A DNA stretch of 64,000 bases from Ornatilinea sp. (GTDB lineage Bacteria; Chloroflexota; Anaerolineae; Anaerolineales; Anaerolineaceae), in NCBI GenBank assembly GCA_018433975.1, contig JAHDQE010000043.1:89946-153945 (forward strand), read 5' to 3'. The notes under the pieces were generated by a model. It saw nothing but the letters and a program-made list of their open reading frames with translations, was not told the DNA's origin and searched no databases. The translations under genes and the position numbers were made by a program. Numbering within the stretch: the first letter of the stretch is position 1; every line of letters starts with the position of its first letter. Of this stretch, positions 32,670 through 40,781 are shown one piece after another.

Positions 32670-34163
32670 TTATGGCTGCGGTCCTACCGGGCTCACAAAA
32701 AAGGGCAGCGCCTTAATCCTGCCCACGCATTCCGCGTCCAGTTCCTGCACGGAACCGGCCTCCAGAAAATCCCGGATCAAAAGCGGCAGGCAGCCCTGAT
32801 TCAGGTTGCCGTGTCCCATCTCGGGAACGGTCACGCTCAGGCTGTTGGGCAGTCCGGCGGCCACCTGCACCGCGTTGGACGGCGGGGTGACCGGATCGGC
32901 CTCCCCGGAAATCAACAGTGTGGGCACTTCCGAATGGAGCGGCTGGTGAAAGGCATCCGTTACGCTCGCATGCGGCCAATGCGTGCAGATGGAGCGCATC
33001 AGTTCCGGATCATTATTCCAGTAAATTCCCCCGCTCGTCGAATCCCAGGAATAGAAAGGAACATCCTCCGCACACAATACCGAATAATACAGCCCTTCGC
33101 TGATAGAAGCGCTCAATGCCTCAGAGACAACCACATATTGTGCGGCCAGCGGCTGGTATTTATGCTCCACGGCTGCCTGGTGGATCAGCAGCGGCAGCAG
33201 CGCCGCCGTAGTGCTGTCATAGCTCAACAACCGGACCGCGCCGCCCACCGTATCACGAGTTAGCAACACCCGGACCTCTTCCCCCGTGAGCGGGTGATCC
33301 ACCGTCACTTCAACCGGATTCTCATCCAGTTCATCCAGAAACGCATCAAATTCCTCCCACAAGCCGGGGAAAGCCTCCTGGCAGCCGGCTTCGGACTGGC
33401 AGCGTTCAAAGAGCAGATCCAGCGCGCGTTGGGCATCCACAGCAGCCCGGTCGCCCAACGCCCAATCCATCGGCACCACTCCATCCAGAGTCAAGGTGCG
33501 CGTCTGCTCCGGGTACATCCGCTCATAAACCTGAGCTGTGCGCGTCCCATAAGAGACACCCAGCAGGTTGATCTGCTCATAGCCCAGTGCTGCCCTCGCC
33601 GCGTTCAGGTCGCGGGCGGCGTTTTCGGTGGTGTAATATCGGAGATCCCCATCCAGAGCAGATACACAATCCTCCACCCGGGCCAGCACCTCTTCCCGGT
33701 CCGAAGACGTACCATAAACCGGATTCCCCACGTTCTCCGGCAGTGAGCAGGATAACGGGTTTGAATTGCCCGTACCCCGCTGGTCTACCATCACCAGATC
33801 GCGTTTAAAGTTCACTCGGCTCAATGCATCCAGCAGAGGCACGTAAGCCTCACTGGCTGCCTGCCCGGGACCGCCCGCCAGTAAAAAGACCGGATCCGGT
33901 TCCGGGCTGCGGCTCTCTGCGGGGATCACTGCCACCCGCAGGGAGATTGTGCGCCCACTTCCGGCAGCGGCATCCTCATACACTTCCAAAGTGCCGCAGC
34001 GCGCCTCAAACTGGCTCGAAACAGCCGGATGCGAGAGCCAGCACGGCTCCAGCGGCAGCGTATCTGCTGTTTCGGGTGCCTGCTTAGGGTTGGAAACACA
34101 GCCCGCCAGCAGTAGGATCCCCGCGAATGCCATCACCAGACCTGTTTGAAAAGTTTTCCTCAT
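32670..34163 (-). CDS. Alpha/beta-hydrolase lipoprotein with TAP-like C-terminus
   Basis: 497 residues. Lipoprotein signal (FAGILLLAGC, Cys at ~22). Alpha/beta-hydrolase core: oxyanion region LAGGPGQA, VDQRGTGNS, nucleophile elbow GVSYGT, Asp in ISGEADPVTPP, and His in EMGHG. The TAP-like C-terminal segment is characteristic of secreted tripeptidyl aminopeptidase/proline iminopeptidase relatives. Expected to cleave peptides or esters outside the membrane. First gene of the ABC operon; the association may link peptide processing to export. Confidence 0.85.
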   Translation of the reverse strand: MRKTFQTGLVMAFAGILLLAGCVSNPKQAPETADTLPLEPCWLSHPAVSSQFEARCGTLEVYEDAAAGSGRTISLRVAVIPAESRSPEPDPVFLLAGGPGQAASEAYVPLLDALSRVNFKRDLVMVDQRGTGNSNPLSCSLPENVGNPVYGTSSDREEVLARVEDCVSALDGDLRYYTTENAARDLNAARAALGYEQINLLGVSYGTRTAQVYERMYPEQTRTLTLDGVVPMDWALGDRAAVDAQRALDLLFERCQSEAGCQEAFPGLWEEFDAFLDELDENPVEVTVDHPLTGEEVRVLLTRDTVGGAVRLLSYDSTTAALLPLLIHQAAVEHKYQPLAAQYVVVSEALSASISEGLYYSVLCAEDVPFYSWDSTSGGIYWNNDPELMRSICTHWPHASVTDAFHQPLHSEVPTLLISGEADPVTPPSNAVQVAAGLPNSLSVTVPEMGHGNLNQGCLPLLIRDFLEAGSVQELDAECVGRIKALPFFVSPVGPQP

Positions 34164-34408
34164 TATCCTTTCCCCTTACCCAGATAAAGCCTTTTCCTTC
34201 GGGATACCACCGACCGCACACCCAAAGGAACGCGAAGTTTGAAAGATTTGTACTCTCTATTGTACCAACAGCCCCCTGATTGCTTCGTACCTGCTCAATG
34301 AGGGAGAAGTCTTTTTTGCCATGAAGTCAGAGAGCATCTCACAGGCCTTTCAAGGATTGCTTCTTTTTTTCCTCGCCCGGCGGGCTGTTTGCGGATAAAA
34401 TAGAAGCC

Positions 34409-35068
34409 ATGCAGCCCGATCAGATCATCCGCACCCGGCGCAAGACCTACGCCCTGATTATCCGGCCCGATGGGGCCCTGGTAGTGCGCGCCCCTCTGCG
34501 CGCCACGGACCGGCAGATCGCCGAGATTCTTTCCCAAAAACAGGGCTGGATCGAGAAGAAACGCGCCGAACTGCGGCAGCGCCAGCCTCAACCCAGGCTG
34601 TACCAACTCGGAGAGCGCTTTCTCTTCCTGGGGCAGTCCTACCCTCTGGAGATTGTTGACCGGCAGCGGGAAGCCCTGACCCTCAATGGCAGCTTCCGCC
34701 TGCGCCGCGACCGCCGGGAGAACGCCGCCGCCGTGTTTGAGGCCTGGTACCGGGCTCAGGCCCGCCAGGGTATCCCCCGGCGTGTGGAGCTCCTTGCCAA
34801 ACAGTACGGCTTTGAATACCGCTCCATCCGTATCACCGGGGCCCGCACCCGCTGGGGCTCGTGCGGTTCAAAGGGCACGCTGAATTTCTCCTGGCGGCTG
34901 ATGATGGCACCCCCGGCCGTGGTGGAATACGTGATCGTGCATGAGCTGTGTCACCTGCGCCAGCATAACCACTCCAAAGCATTCTGGAAGCTGGTGGAAG
35001 GCATCCTCCCGGATTACAAACAGCGCCAGAAATGGCTGAAGACAAACGGCCGCGCCCTGGTCTTATAA
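34409..35068 (+). CDS. YgjP-type metallopeptidase-like protein (DUF45)
   Basis: 219 residues. The zinc motif HELCHLRQHNHSKAFW (HExxH followed by H and a distal Glu) is intact, and the preceding TRWGSCGSKGTLNFSWRLMMAP is the usual DUF45/YgjP signature. The N-terminus (RTRRKTYALIIRPDGALVVRAP) also matches. Function in cells is poorly known; the fold is that of a zincin. Monocistronic, closed by the hairpin at 35075. Confidence 0.9.
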   Translation: MQPDQIIRTRRKTYALIIRPDGALVVRAPLRATDRQIAEILSQKQGWIEKKRAELRQRQPQPRLYQLGERFLFLGQSYPLEIVDRQREALTLNGSFRLRRDRRENAAAVFEAWYRAQARQGIPRRVELLAKQYGFEYRSIRITGARTRWGSCGSKGTLNFSWRLMMAPPAVVEYVIVHELCHLRQHNHSKAFWKLVEGILPDYKQRQKWLKTNGRALVL

Positions 35069-35074
35069 ACAAAA

Positions 35075-35103
35075 ATCTCCGGAGCATTCTATCCTCCGGA
35101 GAT
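35075..35103. terminator. Terminator between convergent genes
   Basis: ATCTCCGGAG / CTCCGGAGAT with a 9-nt loop, flanked by AAAAA on the left. Confidence 0.65.
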
Positions 35104-35151
35104 GGTTCTTCATTCCAATGTGTTTTTACAAACGAACGGTTTCGAAAAGGC

Positions 35152-35703
35152 TCAGGCCGGATCTTCAGGCTCCGGCTCGAAACCCACCCGGCGCGCCGCC
35201 CAGAGTTTCTCCACCGGGAAGAGCACTTCCATCACAAACCCGGTTGGGGCCACGGTAGCCCGGCTCAGATAAGCCAGCGGATCATCCTCCCCGCCCACGG
35301 GATAGTTTAAGTAAATTTCCCGGCTGGGACCGGTAATGCGGTAGCCGTTATCCCGCAGCCAGAACATCAGCATGCGGTAGGCCCCGCCCAACCCATCCGG
35401 ATCCCCCGTATGCAGGGTGCTGGCGGCTAGCTCCAGTTCCGGCAGGTCATAGACCCGGACCCGGTTGCTCTCCGGCAGGTCCACATCGATGGGGGCGGTC
35501 ACTTCCAGACGGATGCCGTCCTCAATACTGCCCTCTGAGTAATCTACCCCCACCAGCGGTCCGCTGGGACGCACGCCGTGGGCTTTCAGATATTCTGAAA
35601 GCTCGCGCCACAGCCCTTCCTGCGCGCCGTAATCGGTTACCTTTTCTGAAATGGATGCCACCCGCACCGCTGGCACCGCTTTGATCTCAACATGGATTGC
35701 CAT
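35152..35703 (-). CDS. GyrI-like small-molecule binding protein
   Basis: 183 residues from ATG 35703, where GAGGTG lies 4 nt upstream. Alpha/beta pattern of the GyrI/AraC-effector binding domain: IKAVPAVRVASISEKVTDYG, WRELSEYLKAHGVRPSGPLVGV, and a second half LELAASTLHTGDPDGLGGAYRMLMFWLRDNGYRITGPSREIYL. These domains bind hydrophobic drugs or can hydrolyse cyclopropanones. No DNA-binding domain is attached, so it is probably a stand-alone binding protein. Confidence 0.8.
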   Translation of the reverse strand: MAIHVEIKAVPAVRVASISEKVTDYGAQEGLWRELSEYLKAHGVRPSGPLVGVDYSEGSIEDGIRLEVTAPIDVDLPESNRVRVYDLPELELAASTLHTGDPDGLGGAYRMLMFWLRDNGYRITGPSREIYLNYPVGGEDDPLAYLSRATVAPTGFVMEVLFPVEKLWAARRVGFEPEPEDPA

Positions 35704-35739
35704 CGTCCACCTCACCCGTACAGTTTCTGCATCCAGTAT

Positions 35740-36167
35740 ACCCCCGCTTCACCGCAAACGGAACGCCTTTCACAAACTTGCCCATGCTGCGGTTTCCCGG
35801 TATCATCTCAAGATGAGAGCAGCCCATCGGGACAATTCCTTTTCAAGTCTTAAAAACACTCTGCTGTCTTCCTGTTCCTCCATTTCGAGACCGAAATCAT
35901 GATTCCTGCCGAAGCAATCTCCATATTAATATGGATGTGCTTCTGGTTCAAAGCCGATATCATAAAGACAGTTCGAGAGCAGCCCCGGTACCTGAATCAT
36001 GAGTGTAGTGACTCCATCTTCAGTAACGCCATTCCTTTCCGGGGCAACCTCCTGTATGCAAATTCGAGGCGGACGGATGCCGAAAACCAGGGTCATACCC
36101 CTTTCTCTCCAGCTCTCTTGGAAGATGACACGCTCATTTTCCTGAAAACAATGCGGTATCCCATGCC
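35740..36167 (-). other. Intergenic stretch with possible small minus-strand gene
   Basis: No well-supported gene. A 56-codon frame (36095-35926, MTLVFGIRPPRICIQEVAPE...) has AAAGGGG just before its ATG, but shows no family resemblance. A perfect 14-bp palindrome CCATATTAATATGG lies near 35920-35933. Confidence 0.25.
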
Positions 36168-36203
36168 AAAAACTACTCCGGTTGCCATGCCGGAGTAGTT
36201 TTT
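36168..36203. terminator. Strong hairpin with flanking A/T runs
   Basis: AAAAACTACTCCGG / CCGGAGTAGTTTTT with an 8-nt loop, ending in six T on the plus strand and in five or more T on the minus strand. It lies downstream of the minus-strand GNAT gene and can serve it. Confidence 0.75.
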
Positions 36204-36252
36204 TAAATCTCATTGCAAAGGTTCCGCGGGGCCAATTCCCCGGCTCCGGTCG

Positions 36253-36705
36253 TCAGGTGCTGCGGGTATATACCTCCACCATCCGTCCCTCCACCTCCTG
36301 GGTGCGGGCACGGGCAAAGCCATACCGGGAGAGCTTGCGGGCCAGCGCCGGATCGTGCGCCGACACCCAGGCTTCCACCACCAGACCGCCGGGCAGTTCC
36401 TTGAAGGCCGCGTCAATCAGGTCACGCATCAGCTCGGTGGGACGGTAGCGCGCCTCGATCAGCACCGAAAGCACCACCCCTTCGGGATATTCATACACCC
36501 CCACATATCCGTTCATCTCACCCACTTCGTTTTCGGCCACCAGCACCACCAGCGCCTCCGGGCTGAACAGCTTGTCATAGGCTGTCTCGGGGGAGCTCAT
36601 CTGCCCCACCGGGAAGTTGACCGCCCACGGGTTGTCGGTCACAAACTCGCGCGAGATGCGCATCAATCCTTCTTCATGCCCCGGACGGGGAGCAACCAGT
36701 CTCAT
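36253..36705 (-). CDS. GNAT-family acetyltransferase-like protein
   Basis: 150 residues from the ATG at 36705, which has GGAGGG upstream; longer frames would overlap the glyoxalase gene. Pattern MRLVAPRPGHEEGLMRISREFVTDNPW, VLVAENEVGEMNGYVGVYEYPE, VLSVLIEARYRPTELMRDLIDAAF and a C-terminal LARKLSRYGFARAR, in line with a GNAT fold, though the usual R/Q-x-x-G-x-G/A pyrophosphate loop is degenerate. It starts 1 bp after the glyoxalase stop, so the two are co-transcribed. Confidence 0.7.
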   Translation of the reverse strand: MRLVAPRPGHEEGLMRISREFVTDNPWAVNFPVGQMSSPETAYDKLFSPEALVVLVAENEVGEMNGYVGVYEYPEGVVLSVLIEARYRPTELMRDLIDAAFKELPGGLVVEAWVSAHDPALARKLSRYGFARARTQEVEGRMVEVYTRST

Positions 36706-36706
36706 T

Positions 36707-37120
36707 TCAATTTCCCTCCCGGCTGTCTCCCGGTAAGTCGGCAAACAGCTCGTGAATATTGCCTTCGGGGTCGGCAAAGAAGGCCGCACGCTGGCCCCAG
36801 GGCATGTTTGCCGGGGTTCGCACCGCCCGCCCACCGGCCGCGGTAATCCGCTCAAACTCCCGGTCCACCTCTGCCGGGCTGTCACAGGGGAACGCCAGCT
36901 CCACCCGCTGCCCTTGCGGCGCAGTGGAATATTCCGCCGCGCTGACCGTCTCCACCATCACGCCGGTCTCGCAGATTGCGAAACGCACGCCCTCGCTGTG
37001 GTATTCGATATAAGCCCCCAGTTCGGTGATGGGCTTGAAGCCCAATACCTCCTCATAAAAGGCCCGCATGGCAGGCATGTCCGTGGTAAGCAGGGTGATC
37101 AAGGCAATCTTCGGTTTCAT
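36707..37120 (-). CDS. Glyoxalase/VOC-family protein
   Basis: 137 residues. Two VOC half-modules: ITLLTTDMPAMRAFYEEVLGFKP, and AAGGRAVRTPANMPWGQRAAFFADPEGNIHELF. The usual metal-ligand His in the first module is not obvious, and the last one lies in GNIHELF. VOC proteins include lyases, dioxygenases and antibiotic-binding proteins; specificity cannot be inferred. First gene of a two-gene unit with the GNAT gene. Confidence 0.85.
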   Translation of the reverse strand: MKPKIALITLLTTDMPAMRAFYEEVLGFKPITELGAYIEYHSEGVRFAICETGVMVETVSAAEYSTAPQGQRVELAFPCDSPAEVDREFERITAAGGRAVRTPANMPWGQRAAFFADPEGNIHELFADLPGDSREGN

Positions 37121-37221
37121 GAAATCCCTCCGGAATTCAGGATAATCTTTGGGTTGTATTTAACTATACCGAAACCGCGCCCAAAAGAAAACCACCAGCA
37201 TCGGGAAAATAACGTTTTCCG

Positions 37222-37295
37222 GCAATTTTCTTCTTTTAAATAAAAAAACCGGATGGAGATGATCCACCCGGTAAAAACTTACGGCCCCGTTTCAG
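37222..37295. repeat. Left direct repeat of the 37.3-38.9 kb insert
   Basis: GCAATTTTCTTCTTTTAAAT, an ACCGG..GGAGATGATCCACCCGGT hairpin and CTTACGGCCCCGTTTCAG. The same order recurs at 38879-38951. The right copy holds the terminator of the 38948 gene, so this left copy looks like an orphan duplicate of that terminator region. Confidence 0.75.
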
Positions 37296-37299
37296 TATA

Positions 37300-37339
37300 G
37301 TAGGGTGCGGTCAAAAAGACGACCGCACCAACTCGCGCC
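37300..37339. repeat. GTGCGGTC palindrome, forward core
   Basis: GTAGGGTGCGGTC, then AAAAAGAC, then GACCGCACC and AACTCGCGCC. The element at 38748-38787 has identical flanks but the loop is GTCTTTTT, the exact reverse complement. 37340-37508 holds a further GGTGCGCTAGCAGCGCGCC palindrome near 37381 and no gene. Confidence 0.8.
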
Positions 37340-37508
37340 ATCTATAGAATGTAAAACTATCATTGCAAGCATGAAATTCTGGTGCGCTAGCAGCGCGCCC
37401 TGCACGCTTCTTCCAATCGGGTAACGAAATACACAGAGGAATTGATCATCGGATGATGGCGGCGATCAAAGCTAGGAGAAAATAAAATCGCTTTAATTTC
37501 CGCTCCAG

Positions 37509-37709
37509 CTAGGGAATGAAAAGATAGAGCAGAAGCAAAAAAGAAGTGGCTAGATTGGCCTGATCCCAAGTCGGGTTGACATCTTCTGAGAGGAACGTGT
37601 TCAGGATAGGGCCGCTGTACGAGGTCGGAAAGAGATAGGCCACCGTTTCAAGACCGATGAACAGGCGAAAGATATTCAACAGCCCAGGTTCAGTGGCTTT
37701 GTCTTTCAT
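37509..37709 (-). pseudogene. Possible N-terminal fragment of a membrane sensor protein
   Basis: 66 residues, MKDKATEPGLLNIFRLFIGLET..., with two hydrophobic stretches (~10-30 and ~50-66), then a stop. The opening recalls the first membrane segment of some bacterial sensor kinases, but the rest of such a protein is absent. Best viewed as a truncated gene inside the inserted segment; alternatively a chance frame. Confidence 0.35.
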
Positions 37710-37816
37710 ATTTTCACCATAACATAAATAAAATTCAGGGAGCTGGCTATTAAGTAGCGTGTGTTTAAATGTCGAAAAATCACCTAATTTATTTTGTGTT
37801 ATACATCAAACACAAT

Positions 37817-37844
37817 TTGAAAATTACGCATTATACCCTATAAT
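37817..37844 (+). promoter_or_regulatory. Predicted promoter of the HAD-like lipoprotein gene
   Basis: TTGAAA (37817-37822), 16-bp spacer, perfect TATAAT (37839-37844), 41 bp before the ATG, with AAAGGAG 7 nt before the start codon. Confidence 0.6.
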
Positions 37845-37885
37845 ATAGGTACTGTGTTGTCACAAATTTATTAAAGGAGAAATAA

Positions 37886-38713
37886 ATGAAAAAGCTGTCC
37901 GTATTGTGCACTGTCGTGTTCACTTGTATCGCGTTATTATTCACTTCCTGTAACGCGCTACAACCCAAATCGGCCTTTGAGCCAATTTCTGGGTTCTCCG
38001 ATCAGGCGAACGAACAATTGGCCGAGGTTTTTGATGCTATTGCCAAGGAAACAGACGAAGTGGTAGTAGCTTTCGATTGGGGTAAAACTATTTGCCATAA
38101 AAGTGAGGGCAGTGGTTATCTATCACATGAAACAGTTATAGAGCATGCTAAAGAAAATCCAGAGAAAGTTGAAGCATCCAATGCTGTAATAGAAGCGGAC
38201 GCAGCGGATGCCGATAACTATTTTATATTGCGGTCCTCAGAGTATTGGAAGGGAGTCAAGGCTGATGATATCGCAAATTTAGGATATGAAACATACAAAA
38301 GTCAGTTCGAAGTATTTCCTGCGATGCGAGATTTAATCCAGCAGCTCCAATCCCAGAACGTGAGGGTTCTAATCATATCAAATGGTGATTTTTATACCAT
38401 GCGGACGGTTGTCGAGAAAGAGTTAGGACTGGATCCCGAGACCAGTCTTTATTCCTATCGCTCGGAAGTTGATAGTTCGGGTGTCTGCACAGGAGTGCTC
38501 CTACCTCCAATGGGAGAAGGCAATAGCAAGGACCAGATTCTCGCTGAATTAATCGATGGTCAGCTATTTCTGGCTGGTGGGGATTCGGCGTTAAGTAGTG
38601 ATGGTCCTATGATGGATATGGCGAAATTTCAACTGGTTGTCAATCCCAAAGAAGAAGACGTTCAACAGATTTTAGATCAATGGCCTAATGCCATCATTGT
38701 TTACCCAGAATAG
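37886..38713 (+). CDS. HAD-superfamily phosphatase-like lipoprotein
   Basis: 275 residues. Lipoprotein signal (IALLFTSC, Cys at ~22). HAD motifs: I, VVVAFDWGKTI, where the second Asp of DxD is replaced by Gly; II, VLIISNGDFYTM; III, the Lys in NSKDQIL; IV, FLAGGDSALSSDGPMMDMA. The cap region lies between motifs I and II. HAD enzymes transfer phosphoryl groups through the first Asp; the Gly change may reduce phosphatase activity. Sits inside the segment bounded by direct repeats, with its own promoter. Confidence 0.8.
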   Translation: MKKLSVLCTVVFTCIALLFTSCNALQPKSAFEPISGFSDQANEQLAEVFDAIAKETDEVVVAFDWGKTICHKSEGSGYLSHETVIEHAKENPEKVEASNAVIEADAADADNYFILRSSEYWKGVKADDIANLGYETYKSQFEVFPAMRDLIQQLQSQNVRVLIISNGDFYTMRTVVEKELGLDPETSLYSYRSEVDSSGVCTGVLLPPMGEGNSKDQILAELIDGQLFLAGGDSALSSDGPMMDMAKFQLVVNPKEEDVQQILDQWPNAIIVYPE

Positions 38714-38747
38714 CCAAGCTTCTGTATTTTGGAATGGAGAAAGTATA

Positions 38748-38787
38748 GTAGGGTGCGGTCGTCTTTTTGACCGCACCAACTCGCGCC
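38748..38787. repeat. GTGCGGTC palindrome, inverted core
   Basis: GTAGGGTGCGGTC, then GTCTTTTT, then GACCGCACC and AACTCGCGCC. Compared with 37300-37339 the core is exactly inverted while the outer flanks (TATAGTAGG and AACTCGCGCCA) stay in the same orientation. A GGTGCGCTGGCAGCGCACTAC element follows at 38821-38841. Confidence 0.8.
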
Positions 38788-38878
38788 AGGACATTTAAGC
38801 ATGGTAATTTCTCAGCGCTTTTGGTGCGCTGGCAGCGCACTACTTTTACTGCTCGCACCAGGAAAGGGTCATTTCCCA

Positions 38879-38951
38879 GCAATTTTCTTCTCTCAAACAA
38901 AAAACCGGGTGGAGATGATCCACCCGGTAAAACCTTACGGCCCCGTTTCAG
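38879..38951 (-). terminator. Terminator of the 38948 lipoprotein gene and right direct repeat
   Basis: ACCGGGTGGA / TCCACCCGGT (10 bp perfect, 5-nt loop, 38904-38928) followed on the minus strand by TTTTTTG. The whole stretch is repeated at 37222-37295. Confidence 0.75.
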
Positions 38952-39802
38952 TTGATTTCCAGAGAACTCATCATGGCATCCAGCCGGGTGAGGTCCGGAG
39001 TAAAGGTGTTCGCGCTCTGCAGATTGAGGGTATCAACAACGCCCTGCAAATAAGCGGAAAAATCGTTAACGAATTCAGGGGGTTCATTCCCGGTCACGAT
39101 GCCATCCGCCGGAAGACCGGGAGAATTGACCGGCAGCACCGCAGCCACATAATATTTCCCATCGCTGGTCAGTCCCTGATAGGTGTAGATAAGTTCGTAA
39201 TTATTGATCGGCACAAAAGCCTGATCAAACTCCGTCAGATACCGCAGTCCCTGACCATCCTTGAAATCCAGATACTGGAGCTGCACGTGCATCACCTGTG
39301 CGGCATTGAACAGCGGCAGGAAAGGCATGGGCGAGGTATCCAGAGGGGACCGCAACAGCGCTTCCAATGAACCGGCGATTTTACCCGCAGCCTCATTCAC
39401 AGTCACCAGATCCTCCACCGGATAAATGAAGATCTGCGGTTTCATCAGGTGGCTGCTGATGGGATAGCCCTGCAGAGTCACCCGGGTATATTCAGGCAGC
39501 GCCTCCCAGAAAGGAGCATCCTCACCGGCAGATACGGCCGCAACCGTCTCGGTCTGGAAGCCGGCTGCGACGCTGCCGATATCCAGAGAGACGCGGGGCG
39601 CGCCATTCGTATTGGGCGCTTCCGTGGGAAGCAGTACTGCAGTGTCTTGCGGCGCGGAAGTTTCCTGAGTCTCGGCGCTTGCCGCAGGTTCGGGCGGAAC
39701 GTTCGCGGTTCCGCTGGGAGCGCAGGCCCAGAGCAGGAAGTACCCTGCGAGCAGGATGGTCAACAGTTTAAAGAGGTTTCCAGATTGTGTCTTGCCGTAC
39801 AT
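38948..39802 (-). CDS. Lipoprotein of unknown function
   Basis: 284 residues. Signal with lipobox GYFLLWAC (Cys at ~27), a Pro/Thr/Ala/Glu-rich linker (~30-65) and a mature domain of about 215 residues (ISSHLMKPQIFIYPVEDLVTV..., VQLQYLDFKDGQGLRYLTEF..., NNYELIYTYQGLTSDGKYYVAAVLPV). I do not recognise the family. Probably attached to the outer face of the cytoplasmic membrane. Monocistronic, closed by the terminator within the right direct repeat. Confidence 0.75.
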   Translation of the reverse strand: MYGKTQSGNLFKLLTILLAGYFLLWACAPSGTANVPPEPAASAETQETSAPQDTAVLLPTEAPNTNGAPRVSLDIGSVAAGFQTETVAAVSAGEDAPFWEALPEYTRVTLQGYPISSHLMKPQIFIYPVEDLVTVNEAAGKIAGSLEALLRSPLDTSPMPFLPLFNAAQVMHVQLQYLDFKDGQGLRYLTEFDQAFVPINNYELIYTYQGLTSDGKYYVAAVLPVNSPGLPADGIVTGNEPPEFVNDFSAYLQGVVDTLNLQSANTFTPDLTRLDAMMSSLEIN

Positions 39803-39906
39803 ATTTTCGGTTTCCTTTGTTCTTGTAAAGTAGTGATGATATTCATCTGCTTATATACGAAGAACAGGTCAAATAAGTTCCGGAAACTTCAAAATCTGGA
39901 ATAATT

Positions 39907-39943
39907 GTTGGGGGTTGGGCTTCGCCCGCAACCCAATCTACCC
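39907..39943. repeat. GTTGGGGTTGGGCTTCGCCC intergenic palindrome, copy 1
   Basis: TTGGGGGTTGGGCTTCGCCC then GCAACCCAATCTACCC. Copies with the same GGGCTTCGCCCGC core lie at 40684, 41352, 42983 and 43604, always in gaps between the minus-strand small genes. Confidence 0.75.
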
Positions 39944-40009
39944 ACCGCCTTCCTCCATTTTCTTGGGCCAATTTGGACCTGGATCGTAAGATGAGAACAT
40001 CATCAAATA

Positions 40010-40555
40010 TCACTTACAGTCTGGTATCCACGCCAAACAACCAGTTTTCTCGAATTGCTCATACGCCTCATCTGGCATTTGCCAATCCGGATCTTGAATG
40101 CCCAACGTTTCAACATATTCGCGAAACTCATCTTCTGCCTGAAAACCTTTTGCAATCTCCTTCTCCGGAATTATGACGAACCAATGATAATAATTATCTT
40201 GGATGTATACATCAGCCTCTTTATTAACATACGCGGAATAGGCCATGATGACGCCATTTTCTACGGCAAATTTTTCTAATTCCTCAATATTGTATACATA
40301 GATTTTTTGACTATCCGGTATAGAAACTCCTAGACCATAGTATACAAATATTCTCCAAGGCGTTCTTCCATCCTGGCGTTTCGCCTCGATCGGATTGATC
40401 AGTGGAAGGTGGAGCAAAGGATAGTCATCATCATTGATGTTATAAAATGGGTCAACATGTTGGACGGATAAGTCGGTATTTTGGGTGGGTGGCACACAAC
40501 TCGTTACATAACAGATACTGAGTATCGTGATGAGGCTAAAAACAATTCTTTTCAT
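40010..40555 (-). CDS. Small lipoprotein, member of a tandem pair
   Basis: 181 residues. Lipoprotein signal (TILSICYVTSC, Cys at ~20). The mature domain carries LPLINPIEAKR, VYNIEELEKFAVENGVIMAYSAYVNKEADVYIQDNYYHWFVIIPEKEIAKGF and ends LAWIPDCK. The next gene upstream (40782) is clearly paralogous with the same C-terminus, so this is a tandem duplicate. Its 3' flank, including the REP-like palindrome and a TTTCTTGGGCCAAT stretch, is duplicated too. Function unknown. Confidence 0.7.
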   Translation of the reverse strand: MKRIVFSLITILSICYVTSCVPPTQNTDLSVQHVDPFYNINDDDYPLLHLPLINPIEAKRQDGRTPWRIFVYYGLGVSIPDSQKIYVYNIEELEKFAVENGVIMAYSAYVNKEADVYIQDNYYHWFVIIPEKEIAKGFQAEDEFREYVETLGIQDPDWQMPDEAYEQFEKTGCLAWIPDCK

Positions 40556-40683
40556 AAGTGTATCCTGTTATCTACCTGGTCTTAAGCAATGACTATTACG
40601 GGGGGAATGATCTCATTCCAGTAGACATTGGTTGGCAACTGTTCCTCTGCGTCCGGTGAAGCCCAACGTTTCCCAGGAAAATG

Positions 40684-40719
40684 GTTGGGGTTAGGCTTCG
40701 CCCGCAAACCAACCTACCC
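40684..40719. repeat. GTTGGGGTTAGGCTTCGCCC palindrome, copy 2
   Basis: Copy with the GGCTTCGCCCGC core, lying downstream of the second lipoprotein paralogue at the same relative place as copy 1. Confidence 0.75.
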
Positions 40720-40781
40720 ACTTCCTCCATTTTCTTGGGCCAATCTGGGCCCGGATTGTGAGGGAAGAATCTTGTCAAATA

